From Thermoplasmata archaeon (GTDB taxonomy: Archaea > Thermoplasmatota > Thermoplasmata > Lutacidiplasmatales > UBA184): a DNA stretch of 64,000 nucleotides. Position 1 is the first letter of the stretch; every line of letters begins with the position of its first letter. Position numbers and translations under genes: made by a program. Positions 1-7,312 of this stretch are shown one piece after another. The notes beneath the pieces are model-generated. The model was not told the DNA's origin. It searched no databases and was given only the letters and a program-made list of their open reading frames with translations. The stretch is from assembly GCA_022749815.1 (NCBI GenBank), contig JAKIWV010000001.1, forward strand, positions 248,001 through 312,000, read 5' to 3'.

Positions 1-2339
1 CCAAACTCGCCCTGGGCTACACTCTCCCGGAGCTCAAGAACCGGGTCACCGGGGTCACGACCGCCTGCTTCGAGCCCTCGCTCGACTACATCGTGGTGAA
101 GCTCCCTCGCTGGGACCTCGACAAGTTCGCCCGGGCCGACCGCCGGCTCGGCCCGTCGATGAAATCCGTCGGCGAGGTCATGGGCATCGGGGCGTCGTTT
201 CCCGAAGCGGTCCAGAAGGCGGTCCGGATGACCGACCCGACGATGGACCTCGTTCCTCCGGAGGCCGCGCGCCCGCTGGCCGAGATCGAGCCCGAGCTTC
301 GGCAGGCGGGACCGGAGATACTTTTCCGCGTGCTCGAGGCGCTCCAGGCGGGGGCGTCGGTCGACCGCATCTCTCGACTCTCCGCCATCGACCCCTGGTT
401 CGTGGAACAGCTCGACGACATCGTCCGCACGAGTGCCGACCTCCGGCGCGGTCGGAGCCGGACCCTCGCCCGTCCTCTGATGCGCCAGGCGAAGGAGCAG
501 GGCTTCTCGGATCGGGCGATCGGCCGTATCACCGGTCACGCCGAAGCGGCCGTGCGGGCCCGACGCACGAAGCTCGGCATCCGACCCCGGGCCCGGATGA
601 TCGATACGCTCGCCGGGGAATGGCCGGCCCGGACGAACTATCTCTACCTGACCTACCGGGCCGATTCCGACGATGTGACCCCGTCGCCCCCCGGGAGCGT
701 GCTCGTCCTCGGAGCCGGCCCCTATCGCATCGGTTCAAGCGTCGAGTTCGATTGGTCGACGACGAACCTCGTCGCTGGCCTCAAGACGGAGGGGATCCCC
801 TCGGTCTCGATCCTGAACTCGAATCCCGAGACCGTCTCGACGGACTACGACCGGTCGGACCGGCTCTACTTCGAGGAGATCACCCTCGAACGGGTCCAGG
901 ACCTCTTCGACTTGGAGCGGTTCCGGGGAGTTGTTACCTGCGTCGGAAGCCAGCTCGCCCAGAACCTGACCCCCAGCCTGAAACGAGCCGGACTACCGGT
1001 GCTCGGAACCTCTCCCGAGGCGATCGAGACGGCCGAGGACCGCTCCCAGTTCGCCCGGCTCCTCGAGCGGCTGGGGATCCCGCAACCGGCCTGGAGGGCC
1101 TTTACGACCCTGGAGGAGGCTTCCGCTTTCGCGGACGAGGTGGGGTATCCGGTGCTGGTGCGGCCGTCGTTCGTGCTCAGCGGCCAAGCGATGCGGGTCA
1201 TCTGGGGCCGTCCGGACCTCTCCCGGTTCCTGGATGAAGCCGTCCGGATCTCCCCCGAACATCCGGTCGTGGTCACGAAATTCGTGCAAGGGGCGGACGA
1301 GCTCGAGCTGGACGCGATCTCCGACGGCGAGCGCGTGCTCGTGGCCGGGGTCCTGGAACACGTCGAGCGGGCCGGGGTTCACTCCGGCGACGCGATCTTT
1401 TCGATCCCTCCGAGACGCACCCCCGTCGCGGTGCAGGAAGAGCTCGTCCGCGCGGCGGAGCAGATCGCCCGTTCTCTGAAGATCCGCGGCCCCTTCAACA
1501 TCCAGTACCTCGTGAAGGATGGCGAGTTCCAGATCATCGAGCTCAACCTTCGCGCCAGCCGCTCCCTTCCGTTTCTGTCGAAGTTCACGGGCCTTCCCCT
1601 TATCGCCGAGGCGGCGCGGGCCCTCCTCGGGGGCCAACTTCACCAGACCGGGTGGTCCCCCCCTCCCCCCGACCGGTGGGGGGTCAAGGTGCCTCAGTTC
1701 TCCTTCCTGCAGCTCGTCGGCGCGGACCCGCTGCTCGGGGTCGAGATGCAATCGACCGGGGAGGTCGCGTGCTTTGGCTCGACGTTCCCGGATGCGCTGA
1801 TGCGGGGACTGTTCGCCGCCGGCTGGGTCCCCCCCCGCGCCGGGGGTCGCGCCTTCGTGTCGGTCGGCGGCCCGGTCCTCAAGGCGGAGATGCTCCCCGC
1901 CGTGGAGCGGCTCGCCGGTCTCGGCTTCGGACTCGCGGCCACGGAGGACACTTGGGCGTATCTCTCGCAGGCCGGCTTCGCGGATGTGAAAGTGCTCTAC
2001 AAGGTCAGCGAACCCGACCGGCACCCGAACATCCTCGAAGCGCTCGCCGACGACCAGGTCTCGATCGTGCTCAACGTGCCCTTGTCGCTCTCCCAGGAGA
2101 AACTCGAACGGATGCTCGAGGACGAGTACGTCCTCCGCCGGCGGGCGGTCGAGCTCGGCGTGCCGCTCTTCACGAGCCTCGAGGTCTTCCAGGCGTACGT
2201 CGAGGGACTGGCGTGGATGCAAGGGCATGCGCTCGCCGTCGAGCCGGCGTACGGGATGCACGGGGCTCCTCCGGTCGCCTCCCCCACGGCGAGCGTCGGC
2301 GTCCGACTGCGGATCACGACGCCGGCGCGGCCGGGGTAG
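1..2339 (+). CDS. carB: Carbamoyl-phosphate synthase large subunit, 5' end outside window
   Basis: Makes carbamoyl phosphate from bicarbonate, ammonia (from glutamine via CarA) and two ATP, for pyrimidine and arginine synthesis in the cytoplasm. The open frame is already coding at base 3 and runs about 778 residues to TAG. It enters in the first ATP-grasp half at the conserved KLALGYTLPEL segment, followed by FEPSLDYIVVK. The oligomerisation domain, the second ATP-grasp domain (starting near VLVLGAGPYRIGSSVEFDW) and a C-terminal MGS-like allosteric domain follow. About 270 N-terminal residues of the usual ~1070 are missing because of the window edge. The next gene is convergent, only 9 bases away. 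The GTG codons near base 93 are internal, not the start. Confidence 0.96.
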   Translation, partial: KLALGYTLPELKNRVTGVTTACFEPSLDYIVVKLPRWDLDKFARADRRLGPSMKSVGEVMGIGASFPEAVQKAVRMTDPTMDLVPPEAARPLAEIEPELRQAGPEILFRVLEALQAGASVDRISRLSAIDPWFVEQLDDIVRTSADLRRGRSRTLARPLMRQAKEQGFSDRAIGRITGHAEAAVRARRTKLGIRPRARMIDTLAGEWPARTNYLYLTYRADSDDVTPSPPGSVLVLGAGPYRIGSSVEFDWSTTNLVAGLKTEGIPSVSILNSNPETVSTDYDRSDRLYFEEITLERVQDLFDLERFRGVVTCVGSQLAQNLTPSLKRAGLPVLGTSPEAIETAEDRSQFARLLERLGIPQPAWRAFTTLEEASAFADEVGYPVLVRPSFVLSGQAMRVIWGRPDLSRFLDEAVRISPEHPVVVTKFVQGADELELDAISDGERVLVAGVLEHVERAGVHSGDAIFSIPPRRTPVAVQEELVRAAEQIARSLKIRGPFNIQYLVKDGEFQIIELNLRASRSLPFLSKFTGLPLIAEAARALLGGQLHQTGWSPPPPDRWGVKVPQFSFLQLVGADPLLGVEMQSTGEVACFGSTFPDALMRGLFAAGWVPPRAGGRAFVSVGGPVLKAEMLPAVERLAGLGFGLAATEDTWAYLSQAGFADVKVLYKVSEPDRHPNILEALADDQVSIVLNVPLSLSQEKLERMLEDEYVLRRRAVELGVPLFTSLEVFQAYVEGLAWMQGHALAVEPAYGMHGAPPVASPTASVGVRLRITTPARPG

Positions 2340-2348
2340 TCCGTCGCT

Positions 2349-3056
2349 TCAGCCGGCGGGGGAGCCGGGCCCGGAGCGGGCCGGCTGCATCGGGAATTTC
2401 GATACGGAGTACTCCGGCACCAGGGTGCTGGTGTCGACGACCTCCGGAAGGCCCCGGATCTTCTCCGTGACGAACTGAAGCACCTGGCGCTTCCGGGTGT
2501 GCGCCTCCTTGAACTCCAACACGATGAACACGTCCCAATCCCCGGTGAGCAGGTGGAGCTCCCGGACCTCGGGGTAGGCGAGGACGATGTCGCGGATCCG
2601 GTCGAGGTCGCCGCCGCGCACCTTGACGTAGGTGAAGGCCCGGAGACGGAACATCTCGGTCGGCATCAGGTCGCAGAGGCGCTCCTCCGAGAACGACTCC
2701 GTGCCTTCCAACCGCTGGCCCGTCGCTCCGATCAGCACCGGGAACCGCTCGACTCCGCGCAGGTGCTCCGCGACGAGCTTCGTGAATATGCCGGCCTTGC
2801 CGACGTCGACGACCCGGATCCGGTACCCCCGGCGGGCGGCCGTCTCCTCGGCCATCGCGAGGGCGTGCGCCTGGTCGTCCGACAGGAAGTAGGCCTCCTC
2901 CGCGGAGCCGGCCCCCTCGTCGCCCCCCACCTTCGAGGACGTGTCGCTGGCTTCGGGGGTGGTCATCATCCGGGCCGCGGACGGACGATAGAAACTGGTG
3001 ACGACCTTCTTGCTCTGGACGAACAGCGTGAGCTGTCGGCTTTTCTCGTCGACCAT
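2349..3056 (-). CDS. Thioredoxin-like domain fused to Lrp/AsnC-type ligand-binding (RAM) domain
   Basis: A 235-residue two-part protein. Residues about 1-130 look like a thioredoxin/glutaredoxin-type fold: an early strand (RQLTLFVQSKK), a helix-strand unit ending in YRIRVVDVGKAG, then FPVLIGATGQRLEG with the proline where the cis-Pro usually sits. No CxxC motif is present. Residues about 145-220 match the Lrp/AsnC RAM domain (AFTYVKVRGGD, ELHLLTGDWDVFIVLEF, IRGLPEVVDTSTLVPEY). The usual Lrp DNA-binding helix-turn-helix is absent. A RAM domain binds small effectors and oligomerises, so this may be a sensor rather than a DNA binder; that is inference. A TATA-like element lies about 30 bases upstream, suggesting a leaderless mRNA. 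Confidence 0.8.
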   Translation of the reverse strand: MVDEKSRQLTLFVQSKKVVTSFYRPSAARMMTTPEASDTSSKVGGDEGAGSAEEAYFLSDDQAHALAMAEETAARRGYRIRVVDVGKAGIFTKLVAEHLRGVERFPVLIGATGQRLEGTESFSEERLCDLMPTEMFRLRAFTYVKVRGGDLDRIRDIVLAYPEVRELHLLTGDWDVFIVLEFKEAHTRKRQVLQFVTEKIRGLPEVVDTSTLVPEYSVSKFPMQPARSGPGSPAG

Positions 3057-3083
3057 GGAAACCGAGGGGGGAACCGAGGGGCG

Positions 3084-3092
3084 CTATTTAAG
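3084..3092 (-). promoter_or_regulatory. TATA-box-like element for the thioredoxin-like/Lrp fusion gene
   Basis: Minus-strand CTTAAATAG lies about 30 bases before the ATG at 3056. This is the spacing expected for a TATA box when transcription starts at or just before the start codon. It is AT-rich within very GC-rich surroundings. Confidence 0.6.
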
Positions 3093-3171
3093 GGCGTGTC
3101 GAGAAAAAGAGCCGAAAAGGGTTCGGGTCTGCCGTGAAGCAGACCCGGGGTGAATCCGGCAGACCGCCGGC

Positions 3172-3693
3172 TCAGTACCGCTTGTAGCTCTCGGAGCGTT
3201 CGCGGCCGCCACCGCCGCCGCCACCGCCACCGCTCTCGCCGCCGCCCCCGTATCGGGAGCTGCCGCCGTAGCTGCCGCCTCCGCCACCGGAGCCCCGGTC
3301 ACGGAAGCCGCCGCCGTAGGATCGCCGCTCGGTCTCGAATTCCTGCTGGCTCATGTCGAGCTGCTGGTTGACCGTCGCGATGTCCTCGTTGGACTTGGAG
3401 AGCGCGCCATACCGGCCCACGTTGAGGCGCATGTGGCCTCGGACGAGGGAAACGTACCCGTTATCGATCAGGATGTTCTCATCCTTCGCGATCGAGCCGA
3501 TCTGTTCGTTCCACAGGGACAACGTGATGACCGCCGTGTCATCGCCGATGACCGCTTCGGCCACCTTTCGAGGGTCGCCGTACTTTCCCATTACCTGCTT
3601 CGCTTCGCCAACGTTGACCACTTTCGCGTGGACGTTGACTTGCTTCGAGCTCGGTGTCAGGTCTCGCACTTTTGTCAGGGGTTTGTCTGCCAT
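3172..3693 (-). CDS. ssb: Single-stranded DNA-binding protein, one OB fold plus Gly-rich tail
   Basis: Binds single-stranded DNA in replication and repair. The chosen start gives MADKPLTKVRDLTPSSKQVN, which begins like crenarchaeal-type SSB and human SOSS-B1 proteins; an in-frame ATG 17 codons upstream is less likely. Residues about 1-115 form one OB fold (VNVHAKVVNVGEAKQV, AVITLSLWNEQIGSIAKDE). The final ~50 residues are a low-complexity Gly/Ser/Arg/Tyr tail ending in SYKRY, a disordered interaction tail like that of Sulfolobus SSB. At 173 aa it is slightly longer than the ~148 aa Sulfolobus protein because of the tail. The leader before the ATG is purine-rich. It is transcribed alone. Confidence 0.9.
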   Translation of the reverse strand: MADKPLTKVRDLTPSSKQVNVHAKVVNVGEAKQVMGKYGDPRKVAEAVIGDDTAVITLSLWNEQIGSIAKDENILIDNGYVSLVRGHMRLNVGRYGALSKSNEDIATVNQQLDMSQQEFETERRSYGGGFRDRGSGGGGGSYGGSSRYGGGGESGGGGGGGGGRERSESYKRY

Positions 3694-3861
3694 TTCTCTG
3701 TCGCCTTCTTTTCGCGTTTCGCGTTTTCTTTGTCGGGAAGCCAATCCCCGCGACTCACGCAGCTGTCGGGCGTCAACGTCCCACGAAAAGTAGGCTTCTG
3801 ACGGCGACGGCTCAATGGGCTGAGGGTACCGACTTCTTCGAGTCGATGGACCCAGCCGGTG

Positions 3862-3868
3862 TATTTAA
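3862..3868 (+). promoter_or_regulatory. TATA-box-like element upstream of the TPR gene
   Basis: TATTTAA within GTATTTAAGG. A start site 25-30 bases downstream would fall near 3890-3897, almost on the ATG at 3898 that opens a very short reading frame. The reverse strand of the same bases also reads as a TATA box, but lies about 170 bases from the ssb start. Confidence 0.55.
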
Positions 3869-3897
3869 GGAGCCGGACGCCGCGAGAGGCTGTCACA

Positions 3898-3923
3898 TGC
3901 CGCTCGAACGACGGGCCCGTTGA
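3898..3923 (+). other. Possible eight-codon leaderless upstream ORF overlapping the TPR gene start
   Basis: ATG followed by seven codons and TGA (MPLERRAR). Its TGA at 3921-3923 overlaps the TTG start of the TPR gene at 3920. The predicted transcription start lies just before this ATG, and no Shine-Dalgarno precedes the TTG. Translation of the main gene could therefore depend on termination and re-initiation. The ORF is seen directly; its use is inference. Confidence 0.35.
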
Positions 3924-4756
3924 GCGATTCCCCTCGAACACTAGGTTTTTCCCCCCCCGAGGGAGAGTCGCGGCCGGATGGATTCTTGACGCGCGAGTTC
4001 GATGTCGGCCTCGAGCTCTTCGCCCGCAAAGAGTACCCCCGGGCGGCGAAGGTGTTCGAGGAGGTTCTCCTCGGCGACCCCCATCACGCCCGCGCCTGGT
4101 CCTACCTGGGGATCTCCCTCGCCCACATCGGACGCGCGCCCGAAGCCGAGCAGGCCCTGCGACGCGCCCTCGATATCGCCCCGACGAACGGGGAATGCTG
4201 GTTCCATCTCGGCATCGCCCAGAGCCTCGAAGCGGATTGGCCCCGGGCCGCCGAAACGCTGCGCCACGCCGCGGCGCTGATGCCCGGCGACCTCTCCGCC
4301 TGGCACCGCCTCGGAGTTGCGTTGGCGGAGGCCGGCGATCTGGAGGGAAGCGCCGCCGCCTTCGAACGGGCCCTCATTCTCTCGCGGGACATCGCGGGCG
4401 CTGGACGCCCCGTCCGGGCCTCGCGCGGACACGGAGACGACCATCTGTCGGAGCCCGGAGAGAGGGAAGGGCCGAAGGAGGCCGAGAGCTGGCTCTCGCT
4501 GGCCTTGTCGCTCTTGACCCTCGGTGAAGTGGAAGAGGCCGTCGCCGCCTACGAACGTGGCTACGAAGTGGATCCGGAGAGGGCGCGCCACTCGATGTTC
4601 CGCCCGATGCTCCAGCTCCTGACCTCGACCGCGGGCGGGCCCGAAGAGGAACTTCCCGGCGCCCGGACTTTTGAAATTTCGCCCGACTCACCGATCCGAC
4701 CCCCCCAACGGCCCACTCCCACGGGCCCGGACGACCCCCTCACAGGCGTCGGCTGA
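3920..4756 (+). CDS. Tetratricopeptide-repeat protein
   Basis: A 278-residue protein with at least three consecutive TPR units at about residues 25-130 (for example ARAWSYLGISLAHIGRAPEA and ECWFHLGIAQSLEADWPRAA). A fourth helical repeat lies near residue 200 (WLSLALSLLTLGEVEEAVAA). TPRs are protein-interaction scaffolds, and nothing here identifies a partner. There is no signal peptide or membrane segment. The C-terminal ~45 residues are Pro-rich and probably disordered. The start is taken as the TTG at 3920, the first initiation codon in frame. The gene is convergent with trpS across a 30-base gap that contains a perfect palindrome. Confidence 0.75.
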   Translation: MSDSPRTLGFSPPEGESRPDGFLTREFDVGLELFARKEYPRAAKVFEEVLLGDPHHARAWSYLGISLAHIGRAPEAEQALRRALDIAPTNGECWFHLGIAQSLEADWPRAAETLRHAAALMPGDLSAWHRLGVALAEAGDLEGSAAAFERALILSRDIAGAGRPVRASRGHGDDHLSEPGEREGPKEAESWLSLALSLLTLGEVEEAVAAYERGYEVDPERARHSMFRPMLQLLTSTAGGPEEELPGARTFEISPDSPIRPPQRPTPTGPDDPLTGVG

Positions 4757-4764
4757 GACCGGGG

Positions 4765-4782
4765 CGACCCGCGCGCGGGTCG
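4765..4782. terminator. Perfect 18-bp palindrome between convergent TPR and trpS genes
   Basis: CGACCCGCG followed directly by its reverse complement, in the short gap between two convergent stop codons. Such a GC-rich hairpin could end transcripts from both sides. No clear T-run follows, so termination is inferred from position and symmetry. Confidence 0.45.
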
Positions 4783-4786
4783 GGCC

Positions 4787-5974
4787 TCACGGGAGCGGTA
4801 TTTCGCCGCGAACGACCGGACCGGAACCGTCCGAGCGTTCGCCGCCTTCAATGATCAGGGACTCGGCGGTCGCCCGGACCGCCTCTTTCCGCTTGGCGTG
4901 TTCCGATAGGAAGTCCTGTACCCGGACCAGCACGCGCGACTTGCAGTCCCCGCAGAGCAACTCGCCCGACCGGCAGCCTCGGGTGACCTCGTCGAACTCC
5001 GCGTCGTCGCGGGCGAATTTCGCCCGCCACAGCGCCCACACCGAGCAGATCTCGGGCACGGCCCCCAAGCGCCGTTGCTCCTCCACCGTGGCTCGCCCTC
5101 CGGTGAGCGCGTTCTTGATCTTGCGTTCCACTTCCTTCGGCCGGTCGTCGAGAAAGATCGCATTGTCCTTCGAGTCGCCGGTGGTGGACATGACCCGCTC
5201 TCCGAGGAGGCCGGGCAACATGACCGAGTGGAGGAGGGCGGGTTTCGGATAGCCGAGGCTCTCGGCGAGGTCCCGGGTCACTCGGAAGTGGGGGTCCTGG
5301 TCGATGCCGCACGGGATCAGGCAGGGGATGGCGCGGCCGGCGTACCACGAGGGCCAGAAGCAGGGCACGCTCTGGAGGGCGGTGTAGAAGATCGCTCCGA
5401 TGTTCTGGCTCGCCGAGAAGCCGAAGACCGATTTGACGGTGGAGAAGTTGACCTTCTTGGCCACGTCCACGGCGAGGGGGTACATCGCGCCGATCGACCG
5501 GGTGTCGAAGAACACGCGGGTCCGCTTCGGGTCGAATCCGAGCGCCAGAAGGTCGGCGAGGTTGTCGAGACCCCAGCGGTACGTCTCCTCGCGGGTCAAT
5601 CCGGCCCGGACCCAGAACTTCTCGTCGTCGGTGATCTGGATATACATCGGCGCGTCGAACTTCTGCTGCAGCCATCGGCACAGGTCGAACGGAAGGAGAT
5701 GGGACGTGTGGAGCGGCCCCGACGGCCCGCGTCCCGAGTAGAGAAAGAACCGTTGCCCGCGAGCCGCCCGGTCGAGCGTCTCCCCCAGGTCCCGATGCGA
5801 GAAATAGATCCCACGCGCCAGGAGCGGATGCAGCTCGCCGCCGGCGCGGACGCGGATCTGGTCGAGCAGCGCCGGCGTGAGGTCCTGAGTCCCGAACAGC
5901 TCCTTCAGACGCTGGTAATCGATGTGTCCTTTGACCTCATACGGAGTGACGACGAACTCCTCCTTCGTCGGCAC
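4787..5974 (-). CDS. trpS: Tryptophanyl-tRNA synthetase, archaeal/eukaryal type
   Basis: Class I aminoacyl-tRNA synthetase charging tRNA-Trp; 395 aa from the GTG at 5974. The start gives MPTKEEFVVTPYEVKG, the usual N-terminal region of archaeal TrpRS, and is preceded by a purine-rich AGGAAGG. The HIGH-equivalent signature is GRGPSGPLHTSH at about residues 81-92, followed by LLPFDLCRWLQ and YIQITDDEKFW. The KMSKS-equivalent loop reads VMSTTGDSKDNAIFLDD and lacks the usual Lys before Met-Ser. It sits 22 bases downstream of a small Cys-rich gene and is probably co-transcribed with it. Confidence 0.95.
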   Translation of the reverse strand: MPTKEEFVVTPYEVKGHIDYQRLKELFGTQDLTPALLDQIRVRAGGELHPLLARGIYFSHRDLGETLDRAARGQRFFLYSGRGPSGPLHTSHLLPFDLCRWLQQKFDAPMYIQITDDEKFWVRAGLTREETYRWGLDNLADLLALGFDPKRTRVFFDTRSIGAMYPLAVDVAKKVNFSTVKSVFGFSASQNIGAIFYTALQSVPCFWPSWYAGRAIPCLIPCGIDQDPHFRVTRDLAESLGYPKPALLHSVMLPGLLGERVMSTTGDSKDNAIFLDDRPKEVERKIKNALTGGRATVEEQRRLGAVPEICSVWALWRAKFARDDAEFDEVTRGCRSGELLCGDCKSRVLVRVQDFLSEHAKRKEAVRATAESLIIEGGERSDGSGPVVRGEIPLP

Positions 5975-5996
5975 GGTCCCGCCTTCCTGTCCGGTG

Positions 5997-6305
5997 TTAC
6001 CCTTCCGGGAAGGAGATCTTGCCCAAAATGACTTCTCGCTCGTGCATCGGCACCCCCATCGTGGCGAGGGCGGAACCGACACAGGTCCGTTCGTGGGTGT
6101 GGTGCATCGTGGTCGCGCATGTCGGGCAGGTGCACGAACCCTGGATCAATCGGCGCAGTCCTTCCCGGCCCTCGGAGGAATCTCGACGGGCGAACCGGTC
6201 GATGAGGACCGATGCGCCGGTGGAATTCTCTAGCTCCGAGAGGGGAACCCGGATCGGGGTATTGCATACCAAGCAGCGGGGTATCCGCCGGCAAGTGCAC
6301 GCCAT
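5997..6305 (-). CDS. Small Cys-rich, probably zinc-binding, protein upstream of trpS
   Basis: A 102-residue protein not assigned to a family. It has CTC near the N-terminus, CLVC at about residues 11-14, a CTCPTC cluster near residue 58, then His-rich MHHTHERTC. This many paired Cys/His residues suggests zinc binding. Codon third positions are mostly G or C, supporting real coding on this strand. It ends 22 bases before the trpS start, so the two probably form an operon. A role in translation is suggested only by that position. Confidence 0.55.
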   Translation of the reverse strand: MACTCRRIPRCLVCNTPIRVPLSELENSTGASVLIDRFARRDSSEGREGLRRLIQGSCTCPTCATTMHHTHERTCVGSALATMGVPMHEREVILGKISFPEG

Positions 6306-6540
6306 TGGAGTAGAGTGCTAGGAACGCCCTCGCATAAGATGTATCCGTTCCTCGGGGTGGCCCCGGAAAAAACTTGGGCAGCTCTGCCCCGAACCCCGGA
6401 ACGGTAGAGGAGTTCAAGTAGGGGGACTCGGGCTATTTTGGGACACGCAAGCGCCGGACGGCCGCCAAGACCCGATTCGGGCCGCGCTCCTCGCCGTACT
6501 CCGCCAGCTAAACCAGACCGAGGCGAACCACGAGGGTCGA

Positions 6541-6548
6541 GAGGAGGA
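6541..6548 (+). promoter_or_regulatory. Strong Shine-Dalgarno sequence before the small wHTH-like gene
   Basis: GAGGAGGA, with a full GGAGG core, ends about 7 bases before the ATG at 6556. It supports that ATG as the start even though the open frame continues upstream without an ATG, GTG or TTG. Confidence 0.5.
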
Positions 6549-6555
6549 GCAGGCG

Positions 6556-6789
6556 ATGGAGCTCGCCGAACTCGAGCAGCGCCTCCAGGAGTTCTGGGCC
6601 GTCAAACAAGGCCGGGTCAAGATCCCCCTCGCCGTCGGTCTGCTCCTGCGGAACAAGATGGTCGAGACACGGTCCGACCCGAAGGCGTCGTGGCAGCGCC
6701 AGCGCAGCGTGACGCAACGGTATCAGATCACGACCGAAGGGAAGCGGTTCCTCACCGAGGCTGTGGCCTCCGATTCGCGCATCCAGTGA
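6556..6789 (+). CDS. Small winged-helix-like protein
   Basis: A 77-residue protein. Its second half, with IPLAVGLLLRNKMVETRSD followed by TQRYQITTEGKRFLTEAV, resembles a winged helix-turn-helix: recognition helix, wing, then the 'YxITxEGKRFL' ending common in MarR/PadR-like folds. The start is the ATG behind a strong SD. The same frame stays open and protein-like upstream to about 6421 (GRQDPIRAALLAVLRQLNQ), so the true protein may be longer with an unusual start. It lies 67 bases before the rps15 operon. The target is unknown. Confidence 0.6.
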   Translation: MELAELEQRLQEFWAVKQGRVKIPLAVGLLLRNKMVETRSDPKASWQRQRSVTQRYQITTEGKRFLTEAVASDSRIQ

Positions 6790-6827
6790 GCTCTCCGGAC
6801 CCTCGCCGACAGCGCCTCGCGCCAAGC

Positions 6828-6837
6828 TCTAATATGC
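6828..6837 (+). promoter_or_regulatory. TATA-like element of the rps15 operon
   Basis: TCTAATATGC centred about 25 bases upstream of the GTG start of rps15 at 6857. The spacing predicts transcription starting at the start codon, i.e. a leaderless message. Confidence 0.55.
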
Positions 6838-6856
6838 ATCCCTTTCTCGGGCGAAT

Positions 6857-7312
6857 GTGTCGCGCATTCACTCGGGCCGGAAGGGTCGTTCCGGCTCCGA
6901 CCGGCCGTATCCGGCGCTCCCTCCCACGTGGCCCGTTCCGGAGCCGGCCGAGGTGGCCGACCAGGCCCTCCAGCTATCCAAAGGAGGGCTGTCCGCCGCC
7001 CAGGTGGGGGCCGTTCTACGCGACACGTATGGGGTCCCCTCCGTCCGACTGGCGACCGGAGAGCGACTCGTCCCGCTCCTCGCGAAGCGCGGGGTGCGCC
7101 CCGAGTTGCCCGAAGACCTGGCCGCCCTGTTGCGCCGGGTCGTGACGCTCCAGCGCCACCTCAAGGAACATCCCAAGGACCGCTCGAACCACCGGGGCCT
7201 TGCGCTCATCGAGTCTCGCATCCGGCGACTTGCCCGGTATTACCGGGACCGGAAGCTGCTGCCCGAGACCTGGCGGTACACGGCCTCTGAGGCCGTCCTC
7301 CAGGTGGAGTGA
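6857..7312 (+). CDS. rps15: Small-subunit ribosomal protein uS15
   Basis: Binds the central domain of 16S rRNA in the 30S subunit. At 151 aa it has the archaeal/eukaryal size. The N-terminus MSRIHSGRKGRSGSDRP is the classic archaeal S15 start, and the C-terminal half contains the S15 core (LQRHLKEHPKDRSNHRGLAL, then ESRIRRLARYYRD). The GTG start fits that N-terminus and a leaderless promoter. Its TGA shares one base with the ATG of the downstream DHH gene, so the two are translationally coupled. Confidence 0.96.
   Translation: MSRIHSGRKGRSGSDRPYPALPPTWPVPEPAEVADQALQLSKGGLSAAQVGAVLRDTYGVPSVRLATGERLVPLLAKRGVRPELPEDLAALLRRVVTLQRHLKEHPKDRSNHRGLALIESRIRRLARYYRDRKLLPETWRYTASEAVLQVE

Noticed and set aside
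993-2261. Long open frame of 422 codons opposite carB
   Set aside because: It lies wholly antisense to a clearly conserved enzyme and has the Arg/Asp/Leu/His-rich composition typical of GC-rich shadow frames.
3172-3330. Simple GC repeat near the end of ssb as a repeat or CRISPR-like array
   Set aside because: It is the Gly-rich coding tail; units are irregular and in frame.
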